NCBI RefSeq assembly: GCF_047663525.1 | Contig: NC_092602.1 | Coordinates: 8,491,501-8,555,500, forward strand | Direction: 5' to 3' | Source of the DNA: Anas platyrhynchos | Lineage: Eukaryota > Chordata > Aves > Anseriformes > Anatidae | Length of the DNA stretch: 64,000 nt | Part shown: positions 13,469 through 27,400 of the stretch, in pieces | How the letters are laid out: each line of letters starts with the position of its first letter | Numbering within the stretch: position 1 is the first letter of the stretch | The notes under the pieces: generated by a model | Told to the model about the DNA's origin: nothing | What the model saw: only the letters and a program-made list of their open reading frames with translations | Databases searched by the model: none | Translations under genes and position numbers: made by a program

Positions 13469-13652
13469 GCAGCTGCACGGTGAAGAAAAAAAAAAACAAA
13501 CCACAGCCCTACCTAACAACAGCTTCTCTCTCTTAAGAACAAGCCAAAATTCTAAATAACGAACGGCCCTCCGTCCTAGACCACACAATGTAAGGCCCCC
13601 ATCTCCCCCCCCCGCTGCCTCAGCGCCTTCCAACGCCTTTCGCGCCCGCGCT

Positions 13653-13672
13653 CCGGTTGCCACAGCAACCGG
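13653..13672. promoter_or_regulatory. RFX-type X-box in a palindrome
   Basis: CCGGTTGCCACAGCAACCGG has perfect 8-base arms around CACA. Its core GTTGCCACAGCAAC (13656-13669) matches the RFX X-box consensus GTTGCCATGGCAAC at 12 of 14 positions. RFX factors drive ciliary genes, and RSPH14 is one. It lies about 560 bases upstream of the RSPH14 ATG. Confidence 0.7.
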
Positions 13673-13990
13673 CTGTTTGCGTACGCCCTGCTCCGTGAAT
13701 AAACACTACGCAGCCAAGCGCTCCTTTCTCTCTCCTGTTTCAGGCCTTGCGTCTATAGCGTAAATAACGCGTTTTACGGTAGCTGTTGTGAATGAGTGGC
13801 GTCAACGGCGTAGTTGGTGAATAGGAAGCGGGGGTCTCTGCTAGCGTGGGACGCGGCGGGCTGCTGCGGAGCGCGGCAGGCCCCTGAGGGACGGGAGAGT
13901 GCGAGGGAACGGGGCGGGAGCTGCCGTGGTGCCGTGCTCTGGGGTCCCTCCGCACCCGTGTCCTCTGCAAAACCGGGAGGGGGGGGTTCG

Positions 13991-16580
13991 TGCCCTGTCC
14001 ACAGATTATAAAATATTTTCACTTGACAAAACTGGAAAACAATCAGGTTGAACAAGAGGCAATCAAGTTAGTGGCGGTGACATAGTAGGCTAGTGACATG
14101 AGGTGCAAGGAGGCAGGGGAGCGTAGTAGCTTTGGGTAGCTTTTTTTTCCTAGTCTCTACAGCATGCTACTATAAACAGCTAAACTGCATACCAAGGGTT
14201 TCCATTGCAATTAGGTAAGCTCACATAACCGTATTCACTATTTAGTCAAATTTTTAGAATGATTCAGTGAAATAGTATTGTTCATAGGACACTACACAGG
14301 GAGCACACATCGTAGTGTTTATAGCAGAGCTTTTGAGGTGGTCTGTGTTGTCAGTGTGGCCTGACATCAGCAATAAACTGAACAGCTTGTGCTATGAAAG
14401 GTTATTTCTCTGCAAATAGAGAAGTTACTCATATTTTTCATTATATTTGAGTTACAATTATCATAATCGAAGTTCTTAAACTAGATTTTACAAAGCCAAA
14501 GTCAATCAGATCAGCCGGATTAAAAGAAAACACAGGAATAGATTGTCATTGGGTGATGAACAAAATCCATAGAAGAAAAGTATGACTAAATTAAAGTATC
14601 TTCAGGAAAGGATGCATTTTTTTCTGTATCATTTTAGAGAAGATTATTTAAAGTAGAGTTTATTTTCCTAGACTAGATTTGACTTTTACTAACCAAATAT
14701 TTTTAAAGGTTCAACCTATTTCAATAGAAGAACGTGAACTTTTCTCAATGTAGGAGGGATGGGGAAAATCAAAGACATCTCGCTTCCCCCTGCTTTAACT
14801 CTGTTCTCATCTTCTTGGTGTGAGTCCTGGCTTGTCCCTCACCATAGCTTAGTATACTGATCTTAGTGGTCATGACATTAACTAATATTATACACAGTTT
14901 CTGAAGGCTTTCTCAAATCATTTGTCTATTCACAGAATCTGCAGCTGATACTGTTCCTGCACCATTGATGTAAGAAGGGGTATGATGCCATGGAGACAGA
15001 ATATTCCCAGTGCTCCTAGGTGACCAAGCTCTGTAAGAAGAGAAAATTTGGATCATAGTACGTATAATTGTCAGTATTTTCAGCACTTTTGTGTTTCTTA
15101 AATCGTTGGTCTTTTTCCTCTAATGGTGTGGTTAACTTGTTGGTTTGGTAATTCAATGTATGAGAGAAAGATTAAATACAATCAGTAAGTGAAAATGGCC
15201 TTTCAATTTTAAAATGTTTCTGTTTGATTACCTTAGTCCCTCCTGGACTTTGGATTCACTGTGGCTGTTGAATTGATTTTTTTTTTTATTATTTTTTTTT
15301 GTAGCTTAGTTTGTGAAAGCGCTCTAGTAGACAAACAGTGAGTCATCCTATGTATGACGGATTTTTACATGCCTAGGATGTATTGAATCAGAACTAGGAG
15401 AAAATGGAGAAAGCAAGTGACAATGTGATGTTCTTACTGGCTGGGAGGGTTTTCCATTTTATTTTCAGAACTATTATTTTAAGAAATTAACGTTCTCTTG
15501 AAATCATTCAATCTTGCCAAAAGGGCAGGAGCACATCATAAAAAGAATCTAGGCCTGTCTGGTTTTATAGAGTCAAAAGTAGCATGATGGCTGGAGCTAT
15601 ATATATATATGGTTAAAATAAATACTGTAATGCCACCTTCTTTGCTGAAGAACTCATCAGCTACAAATCTGGTATTTTGTTTTGTTTGTTTTCAGTATGG
15701 CTGAGATCACATGACTGCCTGAAGTGATCCCTTACCAAAGTAATTCCTTGCAAAAGATGATAAAACATTAATTCTAAATAGTGGACTGGCAATTTTGTTG
15801 AGCGTAATTATTTGTTTATGGTTGTAAAACAACAGGAGTGTTTTTTCTTTTTTTTATGTATACTTCACAGTTGTTTTTTTTTTTAATTACTTGTCCACAC
15901 TGATTTGACCTTTAAAATTTTTAGTGTGCTGCATGAATAGGAGAGGCTTATTTCCTGGATGTTAGGATGCCCAAGCCTGTTCCAGCATTATCAAAATATT
16001 ATTATTATTATTATTTTTGAATATGAGAGCTTTTATTTTTTCCCAAAATCTGGAAGCTTAAATACCAATGAAACAAACAGCAAAATTGTTTAACATCCTA
16101 AATTACAGTGTAGCATACTACATGCAGTCTAAAGTAATGAGTCGATTAACAATACTTAGGCAATACAAAAGAGTGGTAATATTTCTTTCTTCTTGCTTTT
16201 ATTGTTTGGTATGTTAAGAACCAAGATTACTAATGACTAGAAAGACATTTATATAATTCCAGATGGCTCATTGGTGGTGTGTGCATCCTGACTCTAAACC
16301 GTAGATGGAATCCAGTTGAAATACTGAAAAAAATCCCTTAGGAATTCCTTTATAATTGCTATTATGCTTAATATTAACTCTGTAACAGTTCCTCACTCCT
16401 TCAGTTCTTTCTCTGCTAGGTTAGTCCTGCTCCATGTATGCACACATACAACTATCGTAGAAGAAAATGAAGCTATTAGGATGAGGAGACTGTTGAGTTT
16501 ACTAAGGAGCGCTTCCTGATCAGAGGAATCCGAAAGGCCGCTAAGACCAGTTTGTTCTAAAACAAACTGCATATAGTTCA
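13991..16580. other. Spacer between RSPH14 promoter and RAB36 5' exon
   Basis: AT-rich sequence with T runs (for example 15279-15300) and an ATT tract near 15999-16015. No coding exon is evident. If RAB36 starts in the CpG island, this is its first intron. Confidence 0.6.
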
Positions 16581-16599
16581 GTTACTCCATTCCAACCCC

Positions 16600-16719
16600 G
16601 CCTTCCGATCTGTGAGAGAAGGGAAGGAAGGGAGCTGTTGCCAGCCTGTTGCTATGGGCACGCAGCAGCAGGCTGAGCTGGTTGTGTAGCTGGGATCCTG
16701 CCGCATCAGCTGCTGCACG
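16600..16719 (+). other. RAB36: Candidate non-coding 5' exon of RAB36
   Basis: A GC-richer island ends in a good donor, CTGCACG|GTGAGTCC, at 16719/16720, and the next + strand exon is the RAB36 start exon at 17451. It carries a short upstream frame, ATG at 16654 to TAG after 11 codons. The left boundary is a guess. Confidence 0.4.
16648..16661. promoter_or_regulatory. Weak X-box-like site near RAB36 5' exon
   Basis: GTTGCTATGGGCAC matches the X-box consensus GTTGCCATGGCAAC at 11 of 14 positions. It overlaps a short upstream ATG. This is suggestive only. Confidence 0.3.
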
Positions 16720-17319
16720 GTGAGTCCTCCTTACGCTTTGCTGCATGATGAATGTGCTTATTAGAAACATGCTTTTGAATGCCAGTAAGAAATTGGTATT
16801 GGTACCTTATTAAAAGTCCCCTCCCCTAACAATCCAAAAGGCTTCATTGCATAACCAACACACGGTGTCTCAAGTGGGATATCTTCATGCATTTGTGGCT
16901 TTTGTGTGAACGTTACTCTTCCAAGTCAGACTGTCTACTGATGTAGCTCTTTCTGAGGTGATCTTGGATGAAAGTTTCACACCAAGAAATGTAGCAACTA
17001 CCTTGTTCCTCCTTTCCGCTTCTGACCTAGTGAAATCAGATATCCCCTCACATTAATAAATGTGCTTTATGCAGACTCATTTAAAATAATAATGAGCAGG
17101 ATTTTTAAATTAAACATTGCAAAATTATTTGGGGACTAAACTGCTAGCACTTAGGTTTAACTAAGTATACAGTTCTCTGCCCTACTGCAGAATTAGGCAG
17201 TGCTTTGTTGTTAGAGGAAACCACTATTTCTTACTACAGTTGTGCACACAGAAGTTGCCCTTTTTACATGAGAATCAATTTTCTTTATCACAAAGTCAAA
17301 GAGCTGCCAGTTGTACTGA

Positions 17320-17345
17320 AAGGAAATGTGAAAGGAAATGTGAAA
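17320..17345. repeat. 12-base tandem duplication
   Basis: AAAGGAAATGTG is repeated twice in tandem, about 100 bases before the RAB36 start exon. Confidence 0.8.
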
Positions 17346-17450
17346 GGTGATGAGTCCATAAGGAGGGTTAATTTTTTTTTATCATGTTTTCCCCCTGTTA
17401 AGACAACTTCTAAACATCTTGTTTTTCTTTACATGTTTTCTATCTGGTAG

Positions 17451-17539
17451 GATTGAATTGAATTTGGAGGATGAAGTCCAGCCTAAAGCATATGGTTCCC
17501 CCAGTGAGTAGGGACAGAATAATCTCCCAGTTTCCTAAG
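17451..17539 (+). CDS. RAB36: RAB36 start exon (CDS from 17471)
   Basis: The acceptor TATCTGGTAG ends at 17450; the first 20 bases are 5' UTR. The CDS encodes residues 1-23 and ends in phase 0 at CCTAAG|GTAAGC. Confidence 0.93.
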
Positions 17540-20500
17540 GTAAGCATTCTTTATCCATGTGCTCGGAGTTTGTAGCACCTCCCACATTAAACTATATTTC
17601 CCTTGTATTTTATTTTAATCTACAGTTGATGCCTTTTTCTAGAATTGCAGATTTTTTAAGGTTTTCTTTCAGAGATGAATGTGACCTCATTTTCCCATTC
17701 AGTGCTAATATACTTAATAATAATGTTTTCTTCCTCAAACCTCAACAGAAAGTGACTCTTGCAACAGGAATGTTATCTTATAATACCTGTTCTTTCAGCC
17801 AAACATTAATAATTACCGTGGTTAAAAAGTTCCTCCACTGAGAGGAAATGAGAACCATAGCTGGTAATTAATACTCAAAAAGACTAATTAGATCTATGTG
17901 GAGTTTTTGGTTGAACAATTTGAGGCAATTTTCATTTTCTGTGTGTGCAGGAACCTTAGTCATGCTGTAGATCAAATGTACTGTAGAAACACAGACAGAA
18001 AAGATCATTCTTGCCCCCAAAGAGTTTTATACTTGAAACGTAACAGAAGGGTTGAGGACAGGGAAGGACTAAGTATTATCACTCTCATTTTCTCTTTCTT
18101 TTTTTTTTTTTTTTTCAAAATATCATTTTAATAGGAATTAGCATTTTTTCACGCTTGATCTCAGCTGCATGTTTTACTTTTAGTTTTATGAAAACCATCA
18201 TTGTTGTTTTCCTCATTTTTAACCTGCTAAGCTTAATTGAAAACTAGTAATAAAATCAGTTCTTCACACAAGTAAGAGATTTTAAAGACTTTGCAGTAAG
18301 AATGATTTGCTCGTGCCATTCTCCCACCTGTGTTTTTCTTGTGTGCCTTGGATTATTGGAATAATTTAAAATAGTTATTATGTTAAAGAGTGGTGAACAA
18401 ATGTATTTGCTGTGGAAGTTTAGCTAGAGTTTGGATGCTGACACTCAAAGGTGGTCAAATGACCTGTTCAAAGGAATTTTTACAAATATACCTGTGAGGC
18501 AGTTGTACTGCCTTCTAGCCCAAGCTATCCCTTTTCTTAATCTTTGGTACTTCTGTGTTTGACAAGCTCTTTGAAGTATTTTTCCTTACTGATTTGACTT
18601 GTTGCAAAGTAGACATCACATAGTTTATCCCAGTCACTGTTCTCTCCTGTCTTCAGTGGTACACACCCGAGGCCTGTCTGCAGTTCAAAGAGCACTTCCA
18701 TGCGCAGGTCAGAACTGCTTGTCAGCAGAGTGCTGGAACAGTTGGGTAAGTTGGTAAGAAACCAAGTGTGCAATGAAGCACATATTTTAACCTCTTCATA
18801 GCCTCCTTCCTTTATAGGCTTTTCCTGATTCCTCATGTTCCTCACTCCCATGCATTTAAAGACAGCTGAGCCCGTCCCCATGCTGGTTGACAGAGAATGA
18901 ATAAAATGCCTCTTCTTTTTACAAGTTTTGAAGATTCTTTTCCTGCTGGAATAAGTAGAGTTGGAAAAAATCAGGTTGCTGTTTAGCAACAAATAGCTGC
19001 ACCCTTAGTTTGAACGATTAATTGACAGTTTAGCATTGAGCCTATGCAAGTCAGCACAAAAAGCAAGTTCTAGAGCAGTTAGAAGGAATAGGGCAGATAT
19101 ACAGACACCAACAGAGAAAACAGGCTACATATGGAGTGTACCAAATGAGCACTTGATAAAGGCTTTGGACAGATTTAAACATAGCGGTTTTGTTCCTTGA
19201 CACACATAAGGATCTAGTTTTAATCTTTTAATAGTATACATGCCGAGAAGTTGTCTTTAAATGTTTACTTAAAACTAGATCCAAATTCTGGAGTAAATAC
19301 ATAGCACTGAAAAATAGATTTTTCTTTTTTATGCCTTTTTCATGTTCTTTGTTTTCTCATGTCATGTCTCTCCCAGGACAGATACTTGCACTCATTTAAT
19401 TCCTGAAGCAAGGCAAGAAAGCTAAACTGTGTTAGAAATTATTCCTATTCTGTTAAAGTACATAACTGTATGTTTTAGTAATAAATGCTTCTGTGTCCCA
19501 GTGTAAAAGATCTTTCATAAAGTGAAAGATCTATGAATACTGACAGTTAGTTCACTAATCTCTTAAATCTAGAGCTCTTAATTACCATGAGACTTGTCAT
19601 GATATCCATCTTTGAATGGAATTTTTTACTCATTTCACTATCTATTAATTTTACTTTTTTTTTTTTTTGAAGAAAAAAAAAAGCCAAAATATGTCTCTCT
19701 GAGAGACATCGATGAGTTAATAGCTTTTAGAAGCATAGCCACTGTTTTACTTCCATTTAAATTTGTTACAAGTGTCATGATGATTCTGTTGGCAAGACTT
19801 GTTTTAGTGAATCAAGGCATTTTTTCTGCTCCATAACCAAGATGTATCAGTTTGTTTTTTTTTTTTTTTCCTCAGAGTACACTGGAACACCAACTAATTT
19901 ATTTTGTATATGTACAGCACAACTAAAAAGCTTTCCATTCTGGCTTTGTGAATAAAATGAAAGTACTTTCCTGTCACTTTTCCAATCTAGATATGATTAT
20001 TATTAGGTTATTTTTTGGAAGGGTGTGGTGGTAGAAGGGACAGACAACTGAATACTTGGTACAGGAATTATGAAACATGTCAGGAATTACCATTATTTTC
20101 CTTTTCCATTATTCCAAGTAATAGGATAGTTCTTTGTCATTTGGGAAGGTACTCTGAGAAATTCAGTAGCTAATGGCTATTTTTAAGACTCTTGATATTC
20201 AATCAGTGTGTTAAAATTTCTAATCTAGGGAGTGTTTTCTTTTCTTTTCTAGAAAGTATTAATGGAACACATACCTTCAAACCATCACTTGCTATTTTTT
20301 TGCCTTTCCCTTCAGGTAGTTGATTTTCTTCAGTATTGTATCACTAACAGTTATTTAGGCAGAGACATCACCAGGTTAGGGGCCTGTGGCTACCAAATTT
20401 GCATTGACTAGAACAAAAACATGTGTTCCTTTTTCTGAAATATAAGCTGTGTAGCTCACCAGTCAAGATTTAGACTGCTTAGAATCACTAACTTGAAATT

Positions 20501-23500
20501 ACCATTGCATTCAATAGAAGATTAATTCCCCTGTTTAAAAAGCAATTTCTTAATACAATAGTATATTAAACCTCTTAAACCATTTTTGTAGCATGTGCAT
20601 GGGAGATGTCAATCCAAGTTTCAGTCAACAAATAACGTTACATTCACTTATCCACCTGTACCTCCTAACATATACACTACATTTCAATTTTAAGAATGCA
20701 GGTTGAGTCACCTAAAGACCATCTGCTGTATTCTGTGGGAGGACTCAGAACAAATAAGATTATTTGTATGAAGCGAGCTTCAGATTAATATTTTTCCAGA
20801 TAGTCAGGAAGTGTATTGGCTCTTGCCTTTGGTTTGTTGTGTTTTTTTGTTTGTTTGTTTGTTTGTTTTCCCAAGAGACTAATTTTGCAGTGGGTTATTT
20901 TGTTATTGCTAACTTCTTGTTTGTGTACTTAGGACTTGATTCTGTATTGTTAAAGTCAATGAGAAACTTGTAATTAATTTTAATGACAGAATAGTCTAAA
21001 CTTCTACTCTTTAAAGGGCTTATAAAGATGTAGATACTATATCACACAGAATCACAGAATTTCTAGGTTGGAAGAGACCTCAAGATCATCGAGTCCAACC
21101 TCTAACCTAACACTAACAGTCCCCACTAAACCATATCCCTAAGCTCTACATCTAAACGTCTTTTGAAGACTTCCAGGGATGGTGACTCCACCACCTCCCT
21201 GGGCAGCCCGTTCCAGTGCCTAACAACCCTTTCAGTAAAGAAATTCTTCCTAACATCTAACCTAAAACTCCCCTGGCGTAACTTTAGCCCATTCCCCCTC
21301 GTCCTGTCACCAGGCACATGGGAGAACAGGCCAACCCCCACCTCGCTACAGCCTCCTTTAATGTACTTATACATAGCAATAAGGTCACCCCTGAGCCTCC
21401 TCTTCTCTAGGCTGAACAAGCCCAGCTCCTTCAGCCGCTCCTCATAGGACTTGCTCTCCAGGCCCCTCACCAGCTTCGTCGCCCTTCTTTGGACCCGCTC
21501 AAGCACCTTGCACACAACACCTATGGTCTTGTGTGCAAACTGACAAGTGTATATACTTGCAAGAGCTTCTGTCCCATAGCAATATATTTAAGAAACAACA
21601 TACAGAGTAAGAAATGGACTATTTCTTCTCCAGAGTTTTGTTTTGTGACCTTTTCTTTCTTACAATTTAAGATCCTGTTGCAGCACTGTGGCATTTAGTT
21701 GAACTGGAGTTGCAGATGCATGTATTCATCGCATGCTATTTAAGGATCTAAGTCAGAATTGTTTTAGTGAGAGCATTGAAATGGCTACTAAAAGCATTTA
21801 GTGTTTTCAAATATTTCTAACAGGCTGAAAATATCCAAAGTGGTTGTGGTAGGAGACCTGTATGTTGGGAAAACTAGCCTCATAAACAGGTACAGTATAT
21901 CTCAGCAAATGGTTTGCATCTTTTCTTTTACAAGTTCAAAGTGTATCACTAATAGCAGTAAGCTTTCAGTTTACTGAGTATGTATCCAGTCAAATATAAT
22001 ACAATGTAGTATTTGCCAGATGCTAAAAGTAGCTCTTGTGCATTTTGTGTCCAAGTCCCTTGAACAGAGCACTGAATTTCTGTAGCTTGTTATTACCATG
22101 AGAGCCAGCTGTTTATATTTTCAATTAATTCTTCCATGTTTCTAAGAGAATTTGGTAAGTTTTTAATCTTATCTATTAATCACATGTTCCTTTTGTATTT
22201 ATAACCCAAAATGTTACTTCCTTTTTGGTAATCAGTTTCTCAGTGCTTTTATGTATGCTTCTGCAATATATAGCCACTCCACGGTTAGTTCATGCTTTTC
22301 TATGTAATTTACCCTAGATAGTGTTAGTTTTTCAGCTATTTATAGCCAGGTGTTGCTAGTATTTCATCCTTTCATCCTTTTTTTCTTCACTGCAGATTTT
22401 GTAAAGATAATTTTAACCGAGATTACAAGGCGACCATTGGAGTGGATTTTGAAATTGAACGCTTTGAAATAGTAGGAATACCATATAATCTCCAGATGTA
22501 AGTTGAAACACTGTGGTTAAGTATCACATAGAGTACGGTGGAGTTTGAATTGCTGCAGGCTCTAATGGAATAAAAAAAAACAACAACAAAAAAAACAAAA
22601 CAAAACAAAACACAACATTGCAAAATACAGGTTCTCTACCTGGATTTGCAGTTTAAGTTAATAAATAAACAAATAAATACATATATACTCCTGTCTTGGA
22701 TCTCTTAGCCTTAAATATGTTAAAGTTTTGTCAATGAAAATTAGTTTTGGGTGTCTTGCTACATTTCATTACAGTTCTGCCTTTTTTACTCAAGTTTCTC
22801 AGAAGAGAAGCAGAAGCTCTTGTAACAAATTTGTCAAGTGCTATTGTTGTTCCATACTGTCCTTTGGATTTAGTGTGTGTTACGATCGTGGAACTTGACT
22901 TTACTGGGAGAGTTTATTCCTGCAGCGATTGAAATCAACTGTAATGTGTCCAGTGATTTCACTGTCTCTTAATTGCAGCATAAGTGGTTTTCTTTAATAC
23001 ATAGAAGGCTGAAGTGAGTCCAAAATCTTTCTGATTTTCACCTTGGTTTATCAGCCTATTGGGAATCCTGGCCTTCTCTTACCTGCTTTGGTTCTGCTTA
23101 AGGACGTCCTTTGGTATTCTAAGCATCTAGCTATATTTTTTCTGGAAAGAACGTTACTGAATCTACTCTGTAGTGTGATGTAGAGCAGAAATAAGATGCT
23201 CTGTATGAAGTATTTTAGTGCATGAATCTTAAAACCTTTTTGCTTGGAAACACATTTTCTCTGAAATCTCAGTGCCTAAAGACGCAAATAGATGGCTAGT
23301 GGGATTTATTGGAAAGCACTCAATTTCCCACTGATTTCAGTGTGACTGTGTTTTTGAAAATTCTGTCAGGCACTGTCTTCTACAAAGACAGGCAGAGAGA
23401 GCTGGGGTTGTTCAACCTGGAGAAGAGAAGGCTCCAGGGCAGCCCTATAGCGGCCTTCCTGTACGTACAGGGGGCTGCAGGAAATCTGGGGAGGGACTCT

Positions 23501-24388
23501 TTGTCAGGAAGTGTGGTGATAGTACAAAGGGTAATGGTTTTAAACTGAAAGAGGGTAAATTTAGATTAGATATTAGAAAGAAAGTCTTCACTCAGAGGGT
23601 GGTGAAGCACTGGAACAGGTTGCCTAGAGAAGTTGTGGATGCCTCATCCCTGGAAGTGTTTAAGTCCAGGTTGGATGGAGCCCAGGGCAACTTGGTGTGG
23701 GAGGTGTCCCTGCCCATGGCAGTGGTGCTAGAACTAGATGCTTTCCAACCTAATCCATTCTATGATTTTTGGAACTTGAGTGCCTTTAACAATCTACACT
23801 GAAACATCAGTACTTTGTCAGCTGAAGCAAGAAGATTCACAGGCTGAACAAACTGAAGGTTGCCTTATCTACATATTCTTCAGTGGCTGGGTAAAACATT
23901 TCCATATGATAAGCACTGGTGCCCCCTCTAGCTGAGAGGTTTTCATACATGCTAAAATTGCAACTATCAATGACTGGTAGTGCTATGCTATAGCAAAACC
24001 CAAACATCTGTAGTACTGGCAGTAGCTGGGAGAAGTGTATATCGTATACCATTTTTTTTATTAAGAAGCACTTCTGTCTGTCCTTCTTTCTTTCTTTTTT
24101 TTTTTTTTTTTTTTTTAATTCTTCATTGGTGTCATTAATGGAGAGGTATCGTATCATAAGTTACAAGATTCTAGTGTGAGCTAAAACATAATTTAGCTAG
24201 TATTAGCCCAGAAAATAGTTTCAGAATCAGATTGCCCTAGAAATACATAGAAATTACATAGATGAGGAAATGATGCTTTAATAAAAGTTTTTTTGTTTTT
24301 TTGTTTTGTTTTGTTTTTTTACCATGCAAACTATGAATGTTTGAATTGTGTTTCAAAGAACGGTCTCCAAAATGACCAGTTAGAAAAA

Positions 24389-24435
<47 letters not shown>

Positions 24436-27400
24436 GGATAAAACCAAAGTTAAAATGGCTTCATTAAATAATAGGCCTTTACTGTATTTCTATCAGTAGT
24501 TAATGAATAACATGTTCCAGATGGCAATAATTCTCTGGTATCACATTCTTCTCCAACGTGTACCAGTCTGTTGCTTCATTAGCATGTTTACTCAGGTTGC
24601 GCTAGGTTTCATTAACCTGGAGTTTCTTTTTTTCTCCATTGCACAGATGGGACACAGCAGGTCAGGAAAAGTTCAAGTGCATTGCATCTGCTTACTACCG
24701 AGGAGCAGAGGGTGAGAACAATATTAATCTGACCCTGGCTGTGACAGGATATTGTACTTTATACAGAAACATATACATACACCTATATGTGCTCCTTGGA
24801 AAGGTACCTGTAGACACAGTATGGTGGAATGGGCTCTCCGTTATTGGAGAGAGGAAGAAACTGAAAACCTCATGAATAGATTACTTGTCACACCTACAAG
24901 CTCTGAATGTTATGATGATGAAGTAATAAAGAATGGCACCTGTGTCTAGAGTGCAAAGAATTTCAATTTTTGGTAAAATTTTTGCTAGACTGAGAAGTGT
25001 ATACCTCTAGTATTCCTATAAGAGGCTTTTTTTCAGGAATTAAAGGGGTCCTAAAATAAAAGGAGTATTTGATCTTTACCTTTAGTCTGCAGACTACAGC
25101 ACTATTAAAGTTGAAGACTGAGGATGGCAGTCTTACTGGGTGCTAGAGAAGGAAGGGGAGTAAACAAACCAGTAATCTCCCACCTCCCCTATGTTAAACC
25201 TACTGTTGCACTTTGTATATAAGCATTCTTTCTATTTCACAAGTTGAGTCGAATTGGAGAGACTTCTGATGCACTTTTTTACTTAATTTATTTTTTCTTT
25301 TATTGCAGTTATAATAACAGTGTTTGATCTGACTGATATCCAGACTTTGGATCATACCAAGTAAGTTTCTGTGTTTTGGCTTAGCCTTTACAGCTTTCGC
25401 AGGGGGGTTAATTGCCTTCTATGGCCTGTAGTTACTGAGGACTTGTGAGATTATGGGTGTGTTTTGAGCTATGAAATAAATGATGATAAGCATGTGTTTG
25501 GAATAGTTCTGAGAAAAATGCTGAACATAAATTTGAACTTCATCTTTGGTTTGCTTTGTAGTCAGTGGAGAGAAAAATGCACTTAACAAGGAGCTGGATC
25601 CTTCCAAAACTAGACATACAGGAAGAGATGAAGTGCATCTCAAAAGTATCTGTTTTTTCCTCCATTTGCTATAAACGGACTAACAGGTTTGCATCTGATG
25701 TCGATAATGAAATCAGTGTGATGCATCTCATGCATGAAGTCTCAAGAGTCTCAATATTATATTATTTGTCTAGTTTCTGTCGTGATTCTGTTATAGTAAA
25801 ACAGTTCAGTTGGAAGGGACCTTCAAAGGTCATCTAGTCTAACTGCCTCATCACTTCAGGGCTAATCAACAGTTAAAGCATATTATTGACACCATTATCC
25901 AAATGCCTCTTCAACAGTGACAGGTGTGGGCCATCAACCACCTCTCTAGGAAGCTTGTTCCAATGGTTGACTGCCCTCACGGTAAAGAAATTTTTCCTAA
26001 CGTCCAATCTGAACATCCCTGGCACAGCTGTGCACTGTCTCACATGTCTGTCAAAAAAAAAAAAATCCCCCAAAACAAAACTCAAGGTGTATATATAGGT
26101 ATAGCTAAATTTGGTAGTTCAAGTACTTGAAATGTTTTGGCTATAGCAGCACACTAACTGATGTGAGCGAACTTGCTCTGTTTTTAGTGCAGGCTGCAAA
26201 ACCCAATGTGGATCTGTGATCCATACTGTTGTTACCAGACTCAGAGCTTATATATTTCTAACATACTGTTATGACTGTAAGGCAGGTATGTGTTTCTCTA
26301 CAATCTGTGCTCTGTCTTATTTAAATGTGTATTAGAGTATTTCTTTAGAGTACTGCTGTGGTATTTAACTCATTTACATAGGGCTTTGTAAAATTATATA
26401 TATATTAGTGTCTCTGCTTGGTTGAAAATAATTGAAACCTGTGAACCTGATTTCCACCCCACACACACTCTTTTCCCTCCTTGACTTGTGTTGGATGACT
26501 CAAGAGGAACTTGATTGCCAGAGTAACAAAAATATAAAAGTTTATGAGACAAGAGTCATGCAGCCTTCATAGGGAGATATTTTGTAATCTTGCTGAATAG
26601 ATTTCACTCTTCTTTATTCATTTCTTATCTAATCTGCTGTATTGTTCATATTTTTAACTCTGCTTCTTGTTTTTTATTCCTTATCTCTATCAAAACTCTG
26701 TCCCCTCTCCTTATACTGATAAATAATATCTCTGGGTGTTAATATTATTGCTGAATTTGCACTCTACACCAGGCATGTTTGAACTTTTCCTTAGTTGAAA
26801 GCATATATTCAAAGGTGCTGGAATAGCTCCTGTTCCCTTCCTGTCTAGAAAGAGAGGCTTTTGATACTCTCACAGAAGTTCATCCTCTTACTTTTTTTGT
26901 GACCCTATTATATTCCATACTTCCTCTGACTGACTCTCATCTCTTTTCTGCATTTCAGACAGTGGCTGGAAGATGCTTTGAGGGAGAATGAGCCAGATTC
27001 CAGCTTCATATTTCTGGTTGGAACAAAAAAAGATTTGGTGGTAAGCAAATAGCAAGATACTGGTATGATTGATCATGGAAGATAAATGAGAGGGAAAATG
27101 GTCTTAAAATAACATGCAAGAAAGCAAAATTTGTTAAAGGGGGAAAGAAATTGTAGTCTTAGAACAGGAAGAAGAGGTAAAAGAGAAGGGGAAAAGAGTA
27201 TTAAAAAAAGGGATGGGGAGAAGCTCATGTGCTTGAGTATAGTAAAATAGAGTAGAAAAAAAGGGATCCGAGACAGAGGCAAGAAGGATTAAATGGAAAG
27301 AACTGTATTTATTATTTGGTCCTGTAACTCTTCTGTTGAGAAAGATAGAGTACCAAGAATGTGAAGATCAATAACTGGGCTGTTTGCTGCTCTCTGCTGC

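Larger units (their letters stand above)
13340..13990. promoter_or_regulatory. CpG-rich promoter region upstream of RSPH14
   Basis: GC- and CpG-rich sequence (for example around 13375-13425, 13610-13680 and 13830-13985) stands out from AT-rich surroundings and lies just upstream of the RSPH14 start. It contains an X-box and a GC-box-like GGGGCGGG near 13911. It may serve RSPH14 on the left and possibly RAB36 on the right. Boundaries are by eye. Confidence 0.7.

Noticed and set aside
18537-18992. 151-codon open frame on the - strand
   Set aside because: It is antisense to RAB36 coding exon 2, which is supported by strong similarity and splice signals on the + strand.
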